From contig NC_135559.1 of assembly GCF_964340395.1 (NCBI RefSeq), positions 13,078,759-13,098,758 on the forward strand: a stretch of DNA of 20,000 bases, given 5' to 3'. Positions within the stretch are counted from its first letter, which is position 1; each line of letters begins with the position of its first letter. The notes beneath the pieces were generated by a model, which searched no databases, was not told the DNA's origin, and worked only from the letters and a program-made list of their open reading frames with translations. Below are positions 17,889-20,000 of this stretch, piece after piece. The position numbers and the translations under genes were made by a program. This DNA is from Glandiceps talaboti. Lineage: Eukaryota > Hemichordata > Enteropneusta > Spengelidae.

Positions 17889-19953
17889 TACATACATACA
17901 TACATACATACATACATACATACATACATACATACATACATACATACATACATACATACATACACACACATATTTTGACGATATTTGATGAAATCAACTG
18001 TACATACTATTTTGTTGTACTTGACCCCAAGTTTTGTAAATTGACATTTTATTCGATATCCAACATATATACCGTACGAAGGCCAAGTTATTGTCTTCGA
18101 ACAGAAAATATGGATTGTATATCTTGGTCGTTCTACGTCACATCAACTCGTGTCTACGTCACTCATTCCGCGGTGCTCAAAATATGAATCAAAATGTTCC
18201 AAATCATTTTTCCTGATTTTTCCTAAGTTATGCCCGAGGAGGTATAATTATATTATTCCACACTATTTTCTTCATTCAGCCGGAAAATACCAGTGTTCTA
18301 CCCGTCTATTGACTCGTCGTGACAAGGCCCCTTAGGACACTTGTATTTTCCTAATATTGGGAATAATATATAAATAGCAACAAAAATGTTGGTCACATTT
18401 TGTAGAAATCATAAAGAAATTTGTATTTTAAAGATTTGAGTTCATGTTTATTTCATAGTACTCACATTTGATCTTTCAAATTTCCTCAACTTATCCAGAT
18501 AATTGTGGTCATCAAGGTTTCGCACTCCGGTATCTCCTCGTTCGCCAAATACAGTTATATATACATTTGCATTGGTTCCTGAACCGACTTTTTTACTTGT
18601 CTTCACGGACACATTGTATGTTAGTACTGTGAACGAGGACAGACAAAAATATATCAGTAAAAAACATTTTTTTTTTTTAAAAATAAATAACTGCACTACA
18701 TTTAAGTCAGCCCCTTTTTATAAACTGAATGACCAGCCGTTGTGGGCGCTCTTCTCGTCTCTTTCCACAAAGGGGAGGGCTAATATAAGGATGCCTCGGC
18801 GACGTATTTGACAGTATATCACTTTTACTGAGCTGTATAACTAACGATTTGTCCAAGCACAGAATTTGTTAACAATTTTATCGTCCAGAATGTATCGTCC
18901 AGACGTTGAACGTTGCAGTACGTGCAGTACTCAACTTTCTATTCGAGAAAAATTCACTTTTTTTTAGATTTACCGACAAATTTCACTGAGTTTGAAACTT
19001 ATTTTAGCGACTGTAAACAAGAGGCAGAATATACATATGAAAAAAAACTAACCTTCGGGTACGTCTTCACCTGGATGCGCTGCTGGCAGTTCTCTAATAA
19101 TCTGTTCATCATCCTTATCAAGGGACAGCCATTGTCCACAGGCAAATTCGATTTCATCTTCTTCTCCTACAAATACTATCTGATGTTAAAAAGATACAGC
19201 TCATGGTGAATTCTCGCTTTATTCAGAAAAAGGTTTGAAACTGTCAGTGTATCGTAAAGTCTATGTTAAAGTGGCAATGTGGATGACAAATGGGTATTTA
19301 TTTTGGATTTTTAATTCATAAAGCAATTATGTGTTTTCCTACTTGACAAAAAAATGTGAAACAACACATACCATGCTTGTAACTCAATAAATTATTTTTT
19401 TTTAAAAACACTAGAAAGTGTCTGAAAAGTTTGTTATTGTACGTACAATTTTTTTAATTTTTGCCAATTTATTTAGTTACACACACGTACATTGTATAGT
19501 TTCACATTTCTTTTGTCAAGTAGTAAAACACAGAGTTGTTTTATGAATTAAAAATCCAAAATAAATAATCATTTGTCATCCATACGACTACTTCAAAAGT
19601 TACCTTTAACTATTCACCTTGATATCATTGTAATACTATACTACAAATTCATCACCCCTATTAAATTTTAACTTGTATTGATTTTAGGTTATGAATAATG
19701 GGGAGAAAAGAACACTCACAGGTCAAAAGATTTATCATTTGGTGATCATGAGTGGCTGTGTAGATTTTTTTTACTCGTATAGTCAGTTATCGCAATGACG
19801 TGTGTGATTAATGATAGTCTAATTGTTATAAATGAGAAATTGACATCAATTAAGAATACTTACTTTATCTAAAAGCCAATCGGCAGAATCACCAGTATTA
19901 TCATGCCACACTCTAATCTTGTAAATTTTACCAATGTCGTCAGGAACGTTCAT
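15522..19953 (-). CDS. Gene B: two-PLAT-domain paralogue, exons 3-8 (N-terminus off right edge)
   Basis: Minus-strand exons: 19953-19864, 19179-19053, 18626-18466, 17212-17134, 16448-16373, 15609-15522. Together they give 621 nt, 206 residues plus TAG, in one continuous frame. Lengths 90,127,161,79,76,88 compare with gene A exons 3-8 at 90,130,164,79,73,115, and intron phases 0,1,0,1,2 are identical. It carries the second part of PLAT1 (GKIYKIRVWHDNTGDSADW, CGQWLSLDKDDEQIIREL), a linker (PAAHPGEDVPE), complete PLAT2 and a short acidic tail. PLAT2 has the full consensus GSGTNANVYITVFGERGDTG, better conserved than in gene A. Exons 1 and 2 are expected to the right of 20000. Likely role as for gene A: an intracellular lipid- or protein-binding adaptor, unproven. 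Confidence 0.85.
15610..16372 (-). other. Gene B intron 7 with two inverted repeats
   Basis: Contains a perfect 8-bp hairpin, GTCACTAC/GTAGTGAC, at 15680-15708, and a larger imperfect inverted repeat with arms 16017-16047 and 16089-16126. No exon recognised. Confidence 0.6.
16017..16126. repeat. Imperfect inverted repeat in gene B intron 7
   Basis: The left arm reads CACAGACAAGTATCAA..TTGCCTGTG; the reverse complement of the right arm reads CACAGATAAGTATCAA..TTGCCTGTG with a 7-base insertion. The loop is about 41 bp. It could be a small decayed fold-back element. Confidence 0.6.
16373..16448 (-). CDS. Gene B exon 7
   Basis: Acceptor TTTCCAG, 76 nt, donor GTAAGT (G at 16372). It reads AGWHLDRVKITDPATEKVYY then FHCK, the strand leading to the closing Cys, and ends in phase 2. 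Confidence 0.87.
16449..17133 (-). other. Gene B intron 6
   Basis: No exon seen. It is notable for three TGACGTCA octamers within 277 bp (16595-16602, 16653-16660, 16864-16871). Confidence 0.6.
17134..17212 (-). CDS. Gene B exon 6 (middle of PLAT2)
   Basis: Acceptor ATAACAG, 79 nt, donor GTAAGC (G at 17133). It reads TDHFDVKAVSMGDLTKVIIG then HDGAGS and joins exon 7 to give GHDGAGSGAGW, the standard PLAT 'GHDN-G...GW' motif. Confidence 0.87.
17329..17402. repeat. 42-bp tandem duplication (33-bp shared units)
   Basis: Two units, each reading TGGAAAAA(A)..GACCACTCAAGTTGC then TTGTTACA, start at 17329 and 17370 and differ only by one A in the A-run. Nine bases separate them. Near identity implies a recent duplication. 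Confidence 0.9.
17851..17970. repeat. (CA)n(CATA)n compound microsatellite
   Basis: About 17 CA units followed by about 20 CATA units and a short CA tail, in gene B intron 5. Thr/His and Ile/His/Thr/Tyr repeat peptides read from it are artefacts. Confidence 0.95.
18466..18626 (-). CDS. Gene B exon 5 (first half of PLAT2)
   Basis: Acceptor TTCACAG, 161 nt, donor GTGAGT (G at 18465). It reads LTYNVSVKTSKKVGSGTNAN then VYITVFGERGDTGVRNL, a textbook PLAT start, and ends KFERSN in phase 0. The open frame running upstream of it into 18696 is intron. Confidence 0.87.
19053..19179 (-). CDS. Gene B exon 4 (end of PLAT1, linker)
   Basis: Acceptor AACATCAG, 127 nt, donor GTTAGT (G at 19052). It contains EIEFACGQWLSLDKDD and EQIIREL, the canonical PLAT end with the Trp that gene A lacks, then PAAHPGEDVPE. 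Phase 1 at the 3' end. Confidence 0.85.
19180..19863 (-). other. Gene B intron 3
   Basis: Nearly half of this 684-bp intron is the fold-back element. The rest is AT-rich without recognised exons. Confidence 0.65.
19280..19582. mobile_element. Fold-back (MITE-like) inverted-repeat element in gene B intron 3
   Basis: The left arm begins TGGATGACAAATGGGTATTT; the reverse complement of the right end begins TGGATGACAAATGATTATTT. The outer 83-84 bp of the arms match at about nine bases in ten with one indel. Weaker similarity continues inward to 19392 and 19466 (GTAACT.AATAAATT in both), leaving a loop of about 73 bp. No ORF is inside, as expected of a non-autonomous element. TTAA occurs just outside both ends (19266-19269 and 19606-19609), next to AAAG on one side and CTTT-type sequence on the other, and may mark the target site, but the bases between TTAA and the arms align poorly. 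Confidence 0.75.
19864..19953 (-). CDS. Gene B exon 3 (PLAT1 second half)
   Basis: Acceptor GATCTAG, 90 nt, donor GTAAGT (G at 19863). Thirty codons start with MNVPDDIGKIYKIRVWHDN. The Met is internal, not a start, because gene A has Ile at the homologous position and an upstream exon is required to complete the domain. Confidence 0.85.
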
Positions 19954-20000
19954 CTAGATCACACACACAAACAAACAAAAAGAACGACAGCTGTTGATGA
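19954..20000 (-). other. Gene B intron 2 (3' end)
   Basis: Short pyrimidine/G-T rich stretch leading to the TAG acceptor of exon 3. Exon 2, predicted at about 164 nt, lies beyond the window. Confidence 0.6.

Larger units (their letters stand above)
17213..18465 (-). other. Gene B intron 5 (1253 bp)
   Basis: Holds a 42-bp tandem duplication and a (CA)n(CATA)n microsatellite. Open frames across it have no PLAT content and are not treated as genes. Confidence 0.65.

Noticed and set aside
18913-19209. 98-residue plus-strand open frame
   Set aside because: Largely antisense of gene B exon 4 and its flanking introns.

Overview
This window looks like nuclear DNA of an animal, most likely a marine invertebrate. 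It is AT-rich, full of microsatellites, and carries small coding exons bounded by GT..AG introns, with AATAAA poly(A) signals. I cannot name the phylum from sequence alone; a non-vertebrate deuterostome or a lophotrochozoan would fit.

The recognisable genes all lie on the minus strand and form a head-to-tail tandem array of three paralogues. They encode small intracellular-looking proteins with PLAT (LH2, lipoxygenase-homology) domains, of the kind repeated in LOXHD1. Gene A (4439..9933) is complete: 8 exons and 289 residues, comprising a short Met/Ala-rich N-terminus, PLAT1, a Pro/Glu linker, PLAT2 and an acidic tail. Gene B (15522..19953 and beyond the right edge) shows exons 3-8 of the same architecture. 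Gene C shows only its first exon (433..574) and continues off the left edge. Exon lengths and intron phases of A and B match almost exactly, and exon 1 of A and C ends with the same '..ATG C|GT' phase-1 donor, so the three genes arose by tandem duplication.

Layout, left to right: start of intron 1 of gene C (1-432); gene C exon 1; intergenic 575-4350 with a TCTCGCGAGA palindrome just upstream of gene C, a (TC)n/(TA)n tract, a CATA array and an NRF-1-like site; gene A 3' end to start codon (4352-9933); intergenic 9934-15230 with a TGTC/TG array, a 104-copy (TA)n tract next to a 22-bp minisatellite of AGGTCA direct repeats, a possible tRNA-derived SINE fragment and a CCAAT-box cluster; gene B 3' end and exons 8 to 3 (15231-19953), whose introns hold a long inverted-repeat (fold-back/MITE-like) element, a recent 42-bp duplication and a (CA)n(CATA)n array.

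Possible joint function: PLAT domains are C2-like beta sandwiches that bind lipid or protein partners. Two-domain proteins with acidic tails could be cytoplasmic membrane adaptors, but this is inference. Beyond the genes, the strongest signals are the excess of the CpG palindrome TGACGTCA (nine exact copies), the DR3 minisatellite, a five-run G-quadruplex motif on the sense strand of gene A intron 1, and the fold-back element in gene B intron 3. All exon boundaries were assigned by eye from splice consensus, reading-frame continuity and agreement between paralogues.
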